Assembly (NCBI RefSeq): GCF_042242105.1
Contig: NC_092014.1
Location: forward strand, 4,403,874 to 4,467,873
DNA: 64,000 nucleotides
From: Pempheris klunzingeri
Taxonomy: Eukaryota > Chordata > Actinopteri > Acropomatiformes > Pempheridae
Direction of reading: 5' to 3'
Shown: piece after piece, positions 39,251 to 63,295 of the stretch
How positions within the stretch are numbered: position 1 is the first letter of the stretch
Layout of the letters: each line of letters begins with the position of its first letter
The notes under the pieces: model-generated
What the model was told of the DNA's origin: nothing
What the model saw: only the letters and a program-made list of their open reading frames with translations
The model's database searches: none
Made by a program: the position numbers and the translations under genes

Positions 39251-39543
39251 ACAGATATTGAAAGTAAAACACATGAGAGGCGCAATGAACTAAAGCCAAA
39301 CACCAGAACAATCAGATGGTCTGGTGTGTTTGTCAGTTATGGACTCAGACTAAATTGCAATGCTCCTTTATTCCATTTGCACGTGAAGGCACCACTCCCT
39401 CTGCGCTGAGCCCCACCTTTTCTCCCTCCCGGACAGGTAAGGAAACTCTCCCAGCTTCACCTCTACCTGTTCGGCGTCACACACAGGTAGCAGTCCGGAC
39501 AGGGTGTGAGGAAGGGCTGACCGGCCCCGCAGCAGCAGCAGCC

Positions 39544-42500
39544 ATGGCCGAGTCCCAGCTCATGTGCATGGAAGACGGCCGCATCGGAGACAAGGTCCCG
39601 GAGTCCAGACCGGAGTTCTACTACAGCGAGGAGCAGCGGGCGGCCCTGGAGGAGCTGCTCCGGAACGGCGACGGTGCCTTCAAGACGCGCCTCAAAGAGG
39701 ACAACATGAAGGACTTTCTGTCCGCGAGAGAAATCAAAGTGCTCACGAGCACTTTTAAAAAGTACGACTCCGCTGATGGCAGCGGGGAGCGGGCAGCCTC
39801 CTCCACCGAGGCGGACTCGGGGGTCCACTCCACGTACTGGCCCCAGATGTCGGACACCGAGGTGCCGCCGCTGGATAACGGCTGGCCCAGCGGGGGGCTG
39901 TTCAAAGGGGTGACCCGGGTGTCCGTGCACACACACCCGCCCAAAGACAACGGACCTCACATCAAGGAGGTGGTGAGGCGGCTCATACAGGAGGCCAGCA
40001 AGGTGAGGGGGTCAGGTCAGAGGGGGGGGGGCACCAATAATAATAATAATAATAATAATGATGAACAGCTGCCATAGAAAAAAAGTTATTAGATAAGAAT
40101 AGTGTTCACTGTATGATTAGAACATAAATAGATATAGAGAAGAGAAAGGAGTGAGGATCAAATGTGTGAAGACTCTTCTGTGTCAGCTAAGAACTCCACC
40201 ACCTATTACTTTTAGTACTTTTACACACACATGTGCACCACTCAGGTGGCATCAGTGTGTCTAACCACAGGTGAGCTGAACTTCAGAGGGTGTAAGGCAG
40301 GAGAAGAAGGAGGAGGAGGCCTGCTGAGGACTTGGCTCGTACTTTAGTAAATAAACCTGAATGGCAAACAAATAAGGAGATTTAGTGAAAGTGTACGTTT
40401 ACATATACACCGTTCATACACTTGTCATTCGTCTCCACAGGGCTGCACAATGAAATAGTTTGTCTGAAGGTCAGAGTTTATCAAGATAATTATAGATTAT
40501 ATGGTAGTATGATTCATTTTATCATGAAGGGTGAGTTAGTTTCTGTTCTAATGCTGCACCGTGTGGCCATAAAATAAGTGGACTCCAGAACATTGCCCTG
40601 GACATTAAATGATGCTGCAACTAACAAATATAAACATAAATATTGATTCATCTTTTCTCGATTAATAATGTTGGTTCGTGAAGCGTCAGAAAATATTAAG
40701 GAAATGGCACAAAAAATAGAAATAATGCACAAATATAAATCTTTTTGCTCTGTCTGACCAACAGTTGGAAACCCTGGGATTTTTTAAAAGAATTTTCTCT
40801 CAAAACATGAAGTCAATTCTTAAACTGTTATCAAATTTATCACAGATTAATTTTCTTTTGATGAGCTGATCAATTATGAAGGAGAAAGGGAACTTCCCCA
40901 AACTGTTTCCACAAAGTTGGCTGCAAACTGTTGTCTAAAATGATGATTTTGTTGGTTTTGGCCTAAACCAAGAACATCACACCCCTGACCAGCAGGAGCA
41001 GGTGTGTCCATGCAGTGTGTTTGCTGTAATATAACTTATTTCTTGCCTTTTGGCCGAACCAACACAAAGTGCTTCCCTGCCTCTAAGAGTGCTCGGACAG
41101 CCACAAAGCCAATCTGTTCATTTTCTCCATCATATCCAGCTGCCCGGGCGGGGGTGAATGGATGTTTGAGTGATTAATACCTCCCCACACTGTAACAGAG
41201 AGCCTTAAGTGGGTCTGTATTTGAGCTGCCCGATGTAATGTTTACTCTCAGACTGCCGGAGCTCAGCTGAGTCATCTGTTCCAGTCACACGGAGAGACGG
41301 GCTCTGCTGGGCTCACCCTGCCTCACCCTGCCTCTTTAAAACTGGGTCAAGGAGGGTGAAAGATGGTGCCAAAAACTCACTCAGGATTTTTCTAATTAGC
41401 TTTATTATGCAACTCATCTATTTATTTCTTTTATTAGTATTTAGATCTGATTTCTTTTGTGTTGTGTGTTCTTTTATGCAGTTGCTTTGCTCGCTCACAT
41501 TCTTACCCTTCCTTCCTTCCTTTCTTTCTTTCTTCCTGGTGTCAAACAAGTTCATACCTATTATACCAAAGGGGCTGATGAGACCATTTCACAGGCCCTT
41601 GTTTTTTTCCCTGCTTATATCCTTTTTATTATGAAAGTGATTTACAGTTGGCTCATCAGTTTGTACTCATTTGCTTCCTGGTTGTTCCACCCTCCAGTTA
41701 TTGCCTCGTCATATAGCAGGTATACGTCAGCTGGTGTGTCAGAGTGTTTTACTTATGAGTTCACTTCCTCTTCTAGTATTTTCCTGAGTAAACTATTTTT
41801 GTATATATGTTTTAGGGTGTTTCCTGAAGCTAAAAGAGAAAGAAGTTGAATAAATATACTACCAGTAGCGTAGATCTGTGTGCATTTGCAAAATGTAACA
41901 TACATACCAGCTTTCTTGTCATTTCTCACAAAGGCTTGAAGCTATTTTTAAAACACACTCAAGATAACACGTTGAGCAACCTGTTCCCCAGGCACCAACA
42001 TATTCGTCTTTGCACGCAGATATTGAATTAATTCTCATTGGTTTTTTTTTTGTTTAGCTCGATGTTGATCCAGTAGGCTTCACAGCTTCTGTCACACACG
42101 TCTTGGCTTGTATCGCTGCTGTTACCCCCACAAGTCCACTCAGCATTTTTCCTCAGTGAGACACCGAGTGGAAACAACAGGCCTTTTTCTCCCTCACAGA
42201 GGAACATTTGTTGCAAATTTAAAGAGACGCCGTTTCCATGACTTTGTTGTTCAGTGGAACAGTGGAACAGTTGAATAATATTACACTATTACCAAACCTT
42301 CATCCTCTGCTTGGACCGAACATGCCCCTACATGTTTGAGATGACCGCCTCTCTCTTGTTTCTCTCTTCATATAAATATTGAGTAGACTCCTTTCTGAGC
42401 ACCGTGGCTTTGATTGCTGATCCACAGACTTTACTTTATAAGCTGCGAGGTCTAAGAATACCACTTTTGCCAAAAAGTAAAATGGCAGCTTATAACAAAG

Positions 42501-45500
42501 CCTCTTCTTCATGCAACTTTTAAAAAATATATATATATTTGACATTCTGGGATTCCCTTAAGCTGTACTCTCAGGCCACATTTCAACTTACACAAGATAT
42601 CTCCAATCTAATGAACAAAATATGCTGACCAAATGTATGCTCCCAAAGCAGTCATGTCTTTTTTGTAGTGACTCAGGGGCCTTTTTTTTTTCCTCCTTGC
42701 CCTCCTTAAAACCGGATTTTTCCCTTTTAGCCCGGAGCAGATTAAAGAGGATGTGACCTGTAGTTGATTGGTGAGGTGCCAGGGACCATCTTCACTGTCC
42801 CACTTGACAGCACAAACAGCGGCAAAGTATTGAATCACAGTTTAACGAATGAAAGTGAACAGTCTTTCGTCTTTCGGGTTTGGCCATTATTGGGTTGATA
42901 TTGTGATTAGCTGCACTGATATTGCCGATAATAAGAAAATGATCAGGTAAGTGTGTCGTTTATTCCATCCACCACATTTATATTATTGACTCTAATGAAC
43001 ATTGCAACCTTTTAATGGGACTCTAACACTTTTAGATTTGTTTGAACCTCCTGTGGTTTGCCTTAATCCTTACATTTATCACTTTATGGTGACCAAAATT
43101 ACAAATAAGGCTCAGTTGAACACTGGTCTTAACCCTTGCACTTCGCTATATTGGTTTAGTTTTCTGCCAAAGTCAATATGTTTCTGCTTGGATTTGCCTG
43201 CATACGCACCTAGTGGCCCCATGAATTCGTTAATTTGGTAAAAGCAAAGTAAAGCAAACCTCTTCTAATTCCAATACTCTGAGAGAAGAGAAAGCATGGA
43301 GGTATTTGTTAAGACAGAGACAGATATCAGTCCTGAATCTCTCACCTCTTCTGTTGTTGTAAAGCTTTATCTTTAGGATATCTCAGCCTGACTGGAGCAC
43401 AGTGTGTTTTCTCCACTGTTCTAATACCAGTAGCTAAGACTCTTTCATGTGGCCTTCCCCTGCCCTCAGGCTGACTGCATGACTGGATGTTTTAGTCTGA
43501 CAGATTAGCTTCACCCGCTGGTTTCTTTAACTGTCTAAAAAGACATTCTTCCCCGAAGCATTTTGTTTATTGTATTTGTTCAATCAATCAGAATCCCCAC
43601 ATGAGCAAGCGTCAGGTTTTAGGCTACAGTGGCAGGAAAAACTCCCCTTTGACGGGAAGAAACCTCGACCAGAATCAGGCTCGACCAGGAGGGCGGCTTT
43701 CTTGGCTATAGTTAGGTAACATGGACAAGAAGAAAAAGTGCTGAGTCTGAGCTGAGGTGATGTTTTTCTGCCTCCCCACAATGTGATCAAGTGTTCTTGT
43801 TTTGTTTGTGTCAAAGTTGTAGCTTGAATGTAACTAACATGTATGCTACTGTGCCGGTGTTGTGTGCACTTGCTTGTTTGCTATGTTCTGCATGTTTCAT
43901 TGGTTTGAGTCTTATAGTATAACTTGCACTGACTTGTGTGATGACCAGTTCCCTGGCATGATCCTGCCAAAACATTTTTTATACAACTGTTTCCTTTCGC
44001 AGGTGATCGCGATAGTGATGGACATGCTCACAGACATCCAGATCCTGCAAGACCTGATGGATGCAGCCTGGCGTCGCTCCGTGCCCGTTTACATTTTGCT
44101 GGATGACCAAGGCGTGCCGCACTTCTTGGACATGTGCTCTAGGCTGCAGATGGGCTCACAGCACCTACGGGTAAGACAGCAGTTTTACATAGGGAGTGAA
44201 TGCAGCACGTAATGTAGGAAATGTCCAAAGTAAAAGGTCCTCTAGACCTCTAGTTCAGTCTCTCACAGAGTGTTGTATTATGTAGTATTAAAGCTGTGTG
44301 TATGATCAGAGAGAAATGATCACAACCTGCTGATGAATATCAATCATGTCTGAAGGTGACATTACTTAGAGTGATACTAACAACCTTCTCTGCACTGCCA
44401 CATAAGGCATCACCCTTAAAGTTTGTCAAAACAGAGGAGTGACTAAAACATATTTTATGTTATGTTATGTTGTGTTTACTGCTCTAAACTAATTATTTAG
44501 GCTATTAGCCAAAGAATTGGAATTCTGCCACATAAAAGGTGAAAATGTGGAAAGATGACTGGCATGAATTTGATATTTACTGTAGTCAATAGAACAGCGT
44601 GTACAAGGAGTGAAACAGATATAGCTGGACATTAATGCACCATACACATTAATTAACAAAGCTTTTGTACACTGGCAAAAGTTGTGCGTAGAGAACAAAG
44701 CATAGCTGAAAAGACGTCAATAAAGAGGTAACAAACATAAGTATGATCGCAGCATGTAGCAGTATATATCATCAGATCATTTCTTTTTACATTTACAGTG
44801 TTGTAGCTTGAATAAATGACTGAAAGTAATTACTTTACTTGGCCTTTTTTGTACAATACAAGTATACATTTCAGCCTTGTTTAAACTACAGTCAAAACAA
44901 AGCCTTAACCGAACTGGCTGCGGTGATGAAAGCCAGACTTCACGACTTGTTTACAACCAGCGAGGAATTCAATTTTTAACGTCTCCGTGGATTGAGTTCA
45001 AAAACAGCAGTAGACTTAGAGGATAACATGCACGCTCTGGTGATAATATAAATTCAGCAAGACATCATTGAATTCAACATTAACTGGTGATCTGACTGTG
45101 ATCCTCTGTGGCTGCAGAACATCCGAACCAGAGCACTTCGGGGGAACGGCCTCTTTTTGTCCTTCGGCAGACTGCCTGGCTCCCTCTGCAATAAATACAT
45201 GCTGGTTGATGGAGACAAAGTCATGTTTGGCTCGTACAGGTGAGGTCTGCTTCCAGTCAGTGCGTGCTTTATACATTTATACCCTTTAATACAGCCCCTG
45301 TTTTATGTTCCATTACTAGTGAGGAGGGTTGGTATTGTATCTGCTGTTATTAAGTGCAGACTAATTGAAGCAATGTATTAAATTGAAGCTATTATGTGTA
45401 AGTTTTGATAAGTGTTAGTGTGTTAATATAAAAAGAGCTGACACTGGGACCAAAATTGTCATGAAAAAAAAAAACTAACTAGCAGAATCAGAAAATTACT

Positions 45501-47241
45501 GTGAGCCTAAAACACAAAAATTATATTTGGTGCAGTTAAATTTAGATTTTAGAGAAACAGAGGACTACAAAATCATATTTAAGGAGAAGCTGCATCAAGT
45601 CTGATAATCCTAATTCCACACTAAACTATCACAGTTCATTCAGAGGGACATAAATGTCTTTACCAAATGGTAGCACGGCTTAAAAAAGAGTGATACATAC
45701 CACAAACAACAATAATGTAAGCAATGGCCACAGCTACATGAATAGGGCCCAGTTAGTAATAAACTGAAATGATCCCTCAGCGTCATCAGCATGCCCTGGT
45801 GTTTGTAGTTTCCTTTTTGTACTTGTTCAGTATGTTTCATATCACACAGAACAAAGAGAACACACAGAATCAGATGAAGTAGATAACTGCTGTTAAACGT
45901 GTCTGTGTCCCAGTTTCTCCTGGTGTACATCTCGCATGGACCGGAACATGATCACGGTGATGACGGGACAGGTGGTTGACTTCTTTGACCGGGACTTCCG
46001 TGAGCTTTATGCCATCTCTGAGAAGCTGGACCTCTACAAGGAGTTCCACGTCAGCCCTCCTGCTGCCGATGAGACCTCGACGCTACGCTCCAAAGCTGGG
46101 CCCAAGAGGCCGCCTTTACCAGCGACCACATCACGCTTCCAAGTTAGCTTAGGGGATTCACGGAAAGCTGACATCCAAGTGCCTGCACATAAATACTACA
46201 ACCCCAAGTACATGCTGGTGTACGGGGACGTTCCGCGTCCGCCTGGGTCTCTGCAGGAGCCCGGACCCAAGAGAGGGGCTACTCTGGCCGAAGTTCCTGA
46301 GGACATGGGCCTGGAAAGGCCTCGGGTGACTACCAGTGAGAGGGTGGACCGGCTCAGTCTGCTGCCCTCAGAACCTCCGGTTGAAGTCTTCAACAGGCCC
46401 AATGGAGTCACGCAGGACAAGAAGGGGCGGCCCACGTGGAGGCAGAAATTCTTCAAGGGGAAATCATCCAATAAACTTTCGGTGAACAGCCTGGTGGACA
46501 GATCGAGCCCCTCACCCACAGAAACCCATCGGACCGATGAGGGCGAGGACGGCTTTGAGGTGATTGTGAGAAGTCCATCCAAACTGAGGAATAAGAAGAA
46601 GCCATCTAAGCTGGGCCAGAGGACAGACTCTGAGCAAACTGTCAACACTGCACAGGACAACGAAAGTAAGTCTGGAATAAAGTAGATTTATAGTAGTAGT
46701 AGATAAAGTTTCAGTCCACGATAAACAATGTAATCCAGTGACTCCCAGCCCGTGGTAAATCTGAGGGGGCTCTGAGTAGAGCTGCAGCTAACTTTAATAG
46801 TTATTATTGATTAATCTGCTTTAATCATTCATGTGGTCTATAAAAATGTCTTCCTTAGTTTCCTGGATCCCAAGCTGACTCCTTCAGATGTCTTGTTTTG
46901 GTTGTTGAACAGATTTTCAGTCTTACAATGACAGAAAACAAAGAAAAGCTGCTTAAGAACATTTTGGAGCTTTAAGGGGCTGGTAGTAGTAGTAGTTACG
47001 GATCAGTTTTTGATTTATCCGCTTTCAATATTCAACTAACCGTTTCAGCTCTAGATACAACACGATTAGCAGGATAGGAAGGCAGATCCATAACATGTTA
47101 ACAGACATTATTCTCTATAAGTCGTCAGTGATGAATTCTAGGTCTCTCTCACTTTATCTCTTTTTACAGTTGTGTTACTCTTTTCTCCTCACAGGTGTTA
47201 AGAGTCGACTCCGGGGGAAACAAGGATGTAAAACGTCCTGA
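39544..47241 (+). CDS. fam83f: FAM83F, DUF1669 protein, complete
   Basis: A FAM83-family scaffold that binds casein kinase 1 and directs it in the cell; in mammals it has been tied to Wnt signalling. Coding exons 39544-40002, 44003-44170, 45118-45239, 45914-46665 and 47195-47241 join in phase to 515 aa; the human protein is about 500. The start MAESQLMCMEDG matches the human MAESQL start, so the in-frame upstream extension (open from 39316) is untranslated leader. The DUF1669 domain spans about 17-300. Its phospholipase-D-like motif is degenerate: Cys233 replaces the histidine of HxK, while Lys235 and Asp240 remain, as expected for an inactive fold. The CK1-binding FxxxF motif is Phe274-Phe278 (FDRDF) before RELYAIS. 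The C-terminal third is basic, Ser/Pro-rich and poorly conserved. The protein ends in a basic stretch and Cys-Lys-Thr-Ser, a cysteine at position -4 comparable with the CVIS end of human FAM83F. Confidence 0.93.
40003..44002 (+). other. fam83f intron 1
   Basis: A 4-kb intron with an (AAT)n array at 40036-40060 and a CTTT/CCTT-rich tract near 41508-41535. A dispersed repeat lies at about 43600-43700. No internal exon was recognised. Confidence 0.7.
43595..43705. repeat. dispersed teleost repeat fragment
   Basis: The segment GGCAGGAAAAACTCCCCTTT followed by GGGAAGAAACCTCGACCAGA and GGAGGGCGGC is a well-known recurring block in teleost genomes, recalled from memory. Only the central part is kept. 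Confidence 0.6.
44171..45117 (+). other. fam83f intron 2
   Basis: Non-coding, AT-rich. A TTATG-type short array lies near 44455-44475. Nothing else was recognised. Confidence 0.75.
45240..45913 (+). other. fam83f intron 3
   Basis: Non-coding, AT-rich, with a poly-A run near 45464-45475. It splits codon 250, whose product is Ser in a GSYSFSW segment; the human protein has GSYRFTW. Confidence 0.75.
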
Positions 47242-47859
47242 GGTGAACCTGTCTGCAGATTACATTCTTAAAACAGATCACAAAAGGACTTCCTTTACAC
47301 CAAGGCCACCTTTGATTGTGCAATATTGTAAGTGCTTTTCTTCCAGCGCTTTACAGAAAGAACAAATGAAAGTAAAGTCCTCCAGGTACGGGCATATGCA
47401 GTTTTCCATACAGTCAGTAATAAATATGCGAGAGGAAATGTGTCTCCCTGCTGGGGTGCAGAGAGGTTTTCTAAGATTATTGTAGGTGATTGTTTGTATC
47501 TTGATTTCTCTGGACCTTTGTGCGGCTACGAGGATATATCACTTAGTGCCGGTCTGATAGACACTGAATGTAAAGTTGGCGTAGTGCACCTTTTGATGAA
47601 ACAAGTCTACGCAGAAGCTTGTTATTTATCTCTGCAAACAGAAGTGGTGTTCAGGTACAAGGAAGCTTTTTTTGAGGTCGCTAAGTCATGGACCCCTTCA
47701 AACATCTACCACATCCTGACAAATATCTACCTGCGTCGCCTCTGTGTTGATGAGGTGTTATGGGCCTTTATCCTGTTATTGTTCTGAGTTGTCATTCATC
47801 TGTGAAATAATATTGCATAGTGTTTATTTCTATATCCAGATTTCCTCTATAGTGTGCTG

Positions 47860-47865
47860 AATAAA
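47860..47865 (+). terminator. fam83f polyadenylation signal
   Basis: AATAAA about 620 bases after the stop codon in a T-rich neighbourhood. It defines a likely 3' untranslated region of 47242 to about 47885. Confidence 0.65.
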
Positions 47866-47889
47866 TAGTTTCAGATAAAGAACAGTTGT

Positions 47890-49321
47890 ATGTGTTAATG
47901 TACTAAGATGGTTTGTTAAGTTAAGCTCACTCATAAATTTTAGTCTAAAAATGACATCATTTACAAACTCGAGTTATATTTCTGTGACAAAAATTCCCTT
48001 GAATTGACATTCTGTTGTTTTGGCTTTTTAAATTCATGTCTTTTCAAACATGAGAGCTCACTTTGAGGATAGCGCCTCCCAGTGGTGAGACACAAAAGTG
48101 CTCCAATCTTTCAGAAGCAGAAGCGATGATTGCAGTGTACAGACCCACCGCTAGCTGCCTCCCGTGTCCTCCCTCTGCTTGTACTTTCTGGGCGTTTGCT
48201 AACAGCTCAGCCGTCAGAGAGGGACCGCAGGCCTGTTGGAAACTCAGGGTTGAGTTGAGGGTGGAGGGGGGGGTTGGGGATGTGGTGCAACACTGAAACA
48301 GGAAGTCAGAGCTGCAGCAGGAAGAGGCGCTCTCACCACTAATTTAAAGACTATTTCTACTGACACACAGCAGGCATGAAAATATCATTTCCTGTGAATG
48401 CTGCATTCTGATGTTTATCCTGCAACGCTGAAACGCCGTCTTTCTTTCACTAGAAATTCTTGAAAATTTAATTAGGGATCAGATCTTGTCAGTTAGAGGT
48501 AATTTCATTTTGAGATGAAGTGAATTCCAACAGAATTGTCCTCAGACACAAACAAACACATGGTTGTTCACCACTTCAATAATCATCACGGTCAATGTGC
48601 AGCGTTAGCCCTTTAACACTGTCCATAACTGAATGCTGCTCATTTTACTTCTACTTGCCAACAGTACCTAGAATTGAATTGGATATTATAATGTTCACTT
48701 ACACTGAGTTGGAGACAGAAGCACCAAGTTGGTCTCCTATGATTTGCTGCCTTGTGTTTTTAGAGCAGTGTTTCAGATACATACGTTTCGTACAACAAGC
48801 ACAGTTATGAGGCAGAACTAATTTTGCTGGCTACAGGGGGCACAAACAGTTGGGGGCAGTAATCCACCTTAAAGGTACGGTGCAACTGCCCCATTAAAAG
48901 GAGAAGAAGACAAGTGCGAGGTGATTTAAAGTCCATTTCCATGTAAAAATATGTTTCTAACTTGGGTGTTGATTAAAGACAACTGTTATTATAGCTGGTG
49001 TTTTAAGAGGATTTAATTGATTGTGCAGTTTTCTACCTGCTACACACTGACATATAGACATTTAATGCTGCTGATAGGTTAACTAGGTAACTAAAAAACC
49101 TAACCTTTTTAACTAAACTGCTCAATACAAGCTCAATAGCAAGGTGGTAAATGTGTTTTTACAAAATAGACCAGAGGAAGCTGCACATACTTGTGTTGGT
49201 TAGAAAACATAAAATTACATGGTTTCTAAACCACTATCTGTGGTATTACATTAATCCATAAAGGTGGTTTGGGTGCTTCACACTTCAAGAAGCACATGCA
49301 AGGATGTGAACTGAGCCTGTC

Positions 49322-49360
<39 letters not shown>

Positions 49361-49470
49361 AGACCGTGAGCATGAGGAAGAGGTGTGGTCTCATAGTTTC
49401 AGAGTGCATTCAGCTGAATACACACCTGTCAACTGGTTCCTACAAAACAACAACAGGATCCAGTCTTGCG
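47890..49470. other. intergenic between convergent fam83f and cyth4
   Basis: Contains a GC-richer patch near 48120-48340 and a (CA)n run at 49323-49358. No exon was recognised on either strand. Confidence 0.6.
49323..49358. repeat. (CA)n microsatellite
   Basis: Pure CA run of about 36 bases just beyond the proposed cyth4 3' end. Confidence 0.95.
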
Positions 49471-49499
49471 TATCAACATTGCACCTAAATACTCCTTTT

Positions 49500-49505
49500 T
49501 TTATT
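49500..49505 (-). terminator. candidate cyth4 polyadenylation signal
   Basis: The minus strand reads AATAAA here, about 930 bases past the cyth4 stop. The implied 3' untranslated region is 50437 down to about 49480. Other weaker hexamers may be used instead. Confidence 0.5.
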
Positions 49506-50437
49506 AAATAATTAATTCATGAGAACATAACAAATGCAATACTTACAAAGACACGATATAAGGTACAGGCACTAAAGATTTCTCTCTGATTTTTGTCACA
49601 TAGTACAATGTAGACACTTGTGATTTCAAATGAAAGCTGACAGAATGCATATTGCATTTATTGCACTGTATGATAAAGGTCGGTGAAATACTAATGAATG
49701 CAGGCTTGGTATGATTAGAACAAGTGTTCTATGTCACTATAAAGTACAACAACAGCAAAACAAAAGTGAATTCCCCAATTTCCCAGATTTAGTTTGAAAG
49801 TATATCTATATTTACAGATTGAAGCATTAGCAAACTGTCTTCAGATGACAAATAGATGATAAATGATCCTCTTGGCAGAGTAAAGCTGTTTACTGTAACT
49901 TTAGCTTCTTATGAGAACAAACATCTTGCCTTTCTGTAGCATAAACAGAACAGCCTCTACATCACATGCTCAGTTTGTCTTCCTAATCCTAGAAATTAAA
50001 TCTTGTGGAGTAGACAAACAACCAAAAATCAACTTCTCGTGGCAGATGATATAAGCAAGGGCAATAAATACATAGCCATGTCTTTAAGTTCATTAACAGA
50101 AAAATACAAATATCTACACGCTGCCTTGTCCATTACACGGACCCTGCAAAGATTCAGTTCCTGCTATCATCATTTTGTCGACAAATTCTTTGCAGCTTGT
50201 CGGGGTGATGGTGAGAGCAATGAAAATGAGTCAATGTTTTTCACCTCTGGCACTATTTTGTTCAGTCTGCAAAAAGAGAAGTGGAAAGAGAAGTCCCTCT
50301 TTTAGACTGAACGACCACCGTCAGTGTCTCGCCTCCAGTGTCCTCGCTCACTTCTGTTGAAGGGCTGTTAGCAAGTTAAAGGGGACTAAATCCCACTGCA
50401 GTACCAAACAATGTCCATGGGGGGCCCGCTGAATCCC

Positions 50438-61434
<10,997 letters not shown>

Positions 61435-63260
61435 TTATATCCAAGAAAAAGCAATAATTCAGCAACACCAACACAGTTACATACAGCCAGGTGGAGATAT
61501 CAAGTTATGCGGACTGCCTAAGCACATAGTGCAGCAACACTTGAATGAAGCAGATGTTGTTTTTTAACCCCACCTCTTCCCCATCCATCACCATGTCAAG
61601 CTTACATCAGCATAAAGACAGAGAGAATGAGAAGAAGAACTTCCTTCAGAATAAACTCCCTACTGAATGGTTTAGTTCACGAAGTTAAGCAATAAGATGG
61701 TCCGTTTTAAATTTGTTTTCGAGGTGCGTGGGACTTCCACAACATAAACAAAACTCATTTGTTATGTGGAGCCTTGACAATGAGATTAGAACAAATCTCA
61801 AACTGTCGGTCAAGCAGGGACTAAACAGCAATAACACAGCCTTGTAATTTGGTTTTGAGGCTTCAATGTGACGTAAGATTTCTTGCGTCGCCGGCCCGTA
61901 GTACATCCATCATTGTTGAGTGATGTACACTCTGAGCTTGTGAGCAAGTGTTTTGAAATTTGGTTGGACAAGGAACCCGTCAAACCAAATTGCAAAATAC
62001 TGTTCAGGCCAGGAAGCGAGTTTTGAAAGTTAGGAATCTCATCACATGGTGAGGTAAGCATTGAACCCCTGACACTCATCAACACTGCTGCTGATCCTGA
62101 CAGGAATATTTGGTGCTATTGGTAAAAATAAGAATCATTTCCACTTTATTTTGTTTAAACTGCAAATTAGATGCTTTTATTTTGAAAATGAGCTCATCTT
62201 CCCTCTTGTCTTGTCATGGTGTACTGAGGCAGGTAGGACTCTGAACATCTGACTGTAAACTTCAGGTGCTCATTGAAACTGATGTGAAACATCTGTTTAA
62301 TGACTAAGATTTAAAGACACCCTAAATGTTTCTAGTCTTTCAATATTTACAACACTTTAGGTGACTTACAATAGGAACATTTTCATAACAGAGAAGGATT
62401 TAGAAAGACAGCAGCAGATGCTTTGTAAAGCCATCATAATCACACCTGGAAAAAGGACTTTAAGAGTTTCTCTGGTTGATCTGGCAAATGCATCGGCTGT
62501 GTGGGTAAAAACAAAGACGATTTCCTACTTCAGTAAGAAAATATGACTGGGTCTCACATTTGAACAAACAGCTCCTCTGCTTGCACCACGGATGAGTTTT
62601 AGACGTGACAGTTAATGCCAAAAACGATAATGTAGTGCCATCTGGTGGTAACAAAGGAGTCTCACAGGTATTGTTATTTGTAGTAGTGATCAGGGTATGA
62701 ACCGTGGTTTATTTTCCATTCGTTAATTAAATTTGAATCATTTACAAATCACAAATGATTTTGAACTGAAGCTAAACTAAACTACAAATATGTGTGGATG
62801 TTTGTGCAGGTCTGTGTGTGTGTTTGTGTGCATATGCATGATTGCAAATCCACAAGCAAACAAAAGAGGAAGTTTTAAATAAAGCTGAATGTTAGTCCTA
62901 CTGCATCTCCCCTGTTTCAGAACAATTCAAGACCATTTCACAGCCCTTATTTATTATAACATTGTTTATTTAACAGTCTTTTCCACCCTATCCATAACAT
63001 GTACACTTTACTTCACACTGTAATGTGCACTACTTGCAAAAGTTCTGTTGTTAAGCGGAGGAAAAACAAACAACTCTGTAAAGAGAGATCTGTGCAAAAG
63101 TGAAGGAAGGGACTGAGAAAAAAGAGGCAGCAAAGGGAGGGGAGTGAGGGAGGTGTGTAACAATTTCCTGTAGTTGCATGCTGATCAGCGTCTCTGAACC
63201 TTCCTCTCTGAGGCTGCTTCTGTCAGAGTGAAGAGCACAGACGAAGCTGAGCGGAACAGG
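61435..63260. promoter_or_regulatory. divergent cyth4/rac2 regulatory interval
   Basis: The two start codons point away from each other across 1.8 kb, which also contains both 5' untranslated leaders. A PU.1-like AAAAGAGGAAGTTT occurs at 62862-62875, about 390 bases upstream of the rac2 ATG. A further ETS core, read as TTTCCTG, lies at about 63164-63170. On the cyth4 side, an ETS core appears as ACTTCC near 61640. No clear TATA box was seen for rac2. The motifs fit myeloid promoters but have not been tested. Confidence 0.5.
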
Positions 63261-63295
63261 ATGCAGGCTATCAAATGTGTGGTCGTGGGAGATGG
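63261..63295 (+). CDS. rac2: Rac-family small GTPase, first coding exon (probably rac2), partial
   Basis: The exon encodes MQAIKCVVVGDG, ending after GG of the codon for Gly12, at a GT donor (GATGG|GTACGG). These residues are identical in Rac1, Rac2 and Rac3 and form the start of the GTP-binding P-loop (GxxxxGKT). In mammals Rac2 is haematopoietic and activates the phagocyte NADPH oxidase. Choosing rac2 rests on position beside cyth4, as in human, and not on the exon itself. The rest of the gene lies beyond the right edge. The 705 bases after the donor are intron 1 with nothing recognised. Confidence 0.85.

Noticed and set aside
39316-39543. In-frame N-terminal extension of fam83f
   Set aside because: The frame is open upstream, but MAESQL at 39544 matches the start of the human protein and the upstream residues match nothing.
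47332-47787. 151-codon open frame in the fam83f 3' untranslated region
   Set aside because: It begins at GTG, not ATG, is separated from the fam83f stop by further in-frame stops, and lies before the fam83f polyadenylation signal. Most likely chance.
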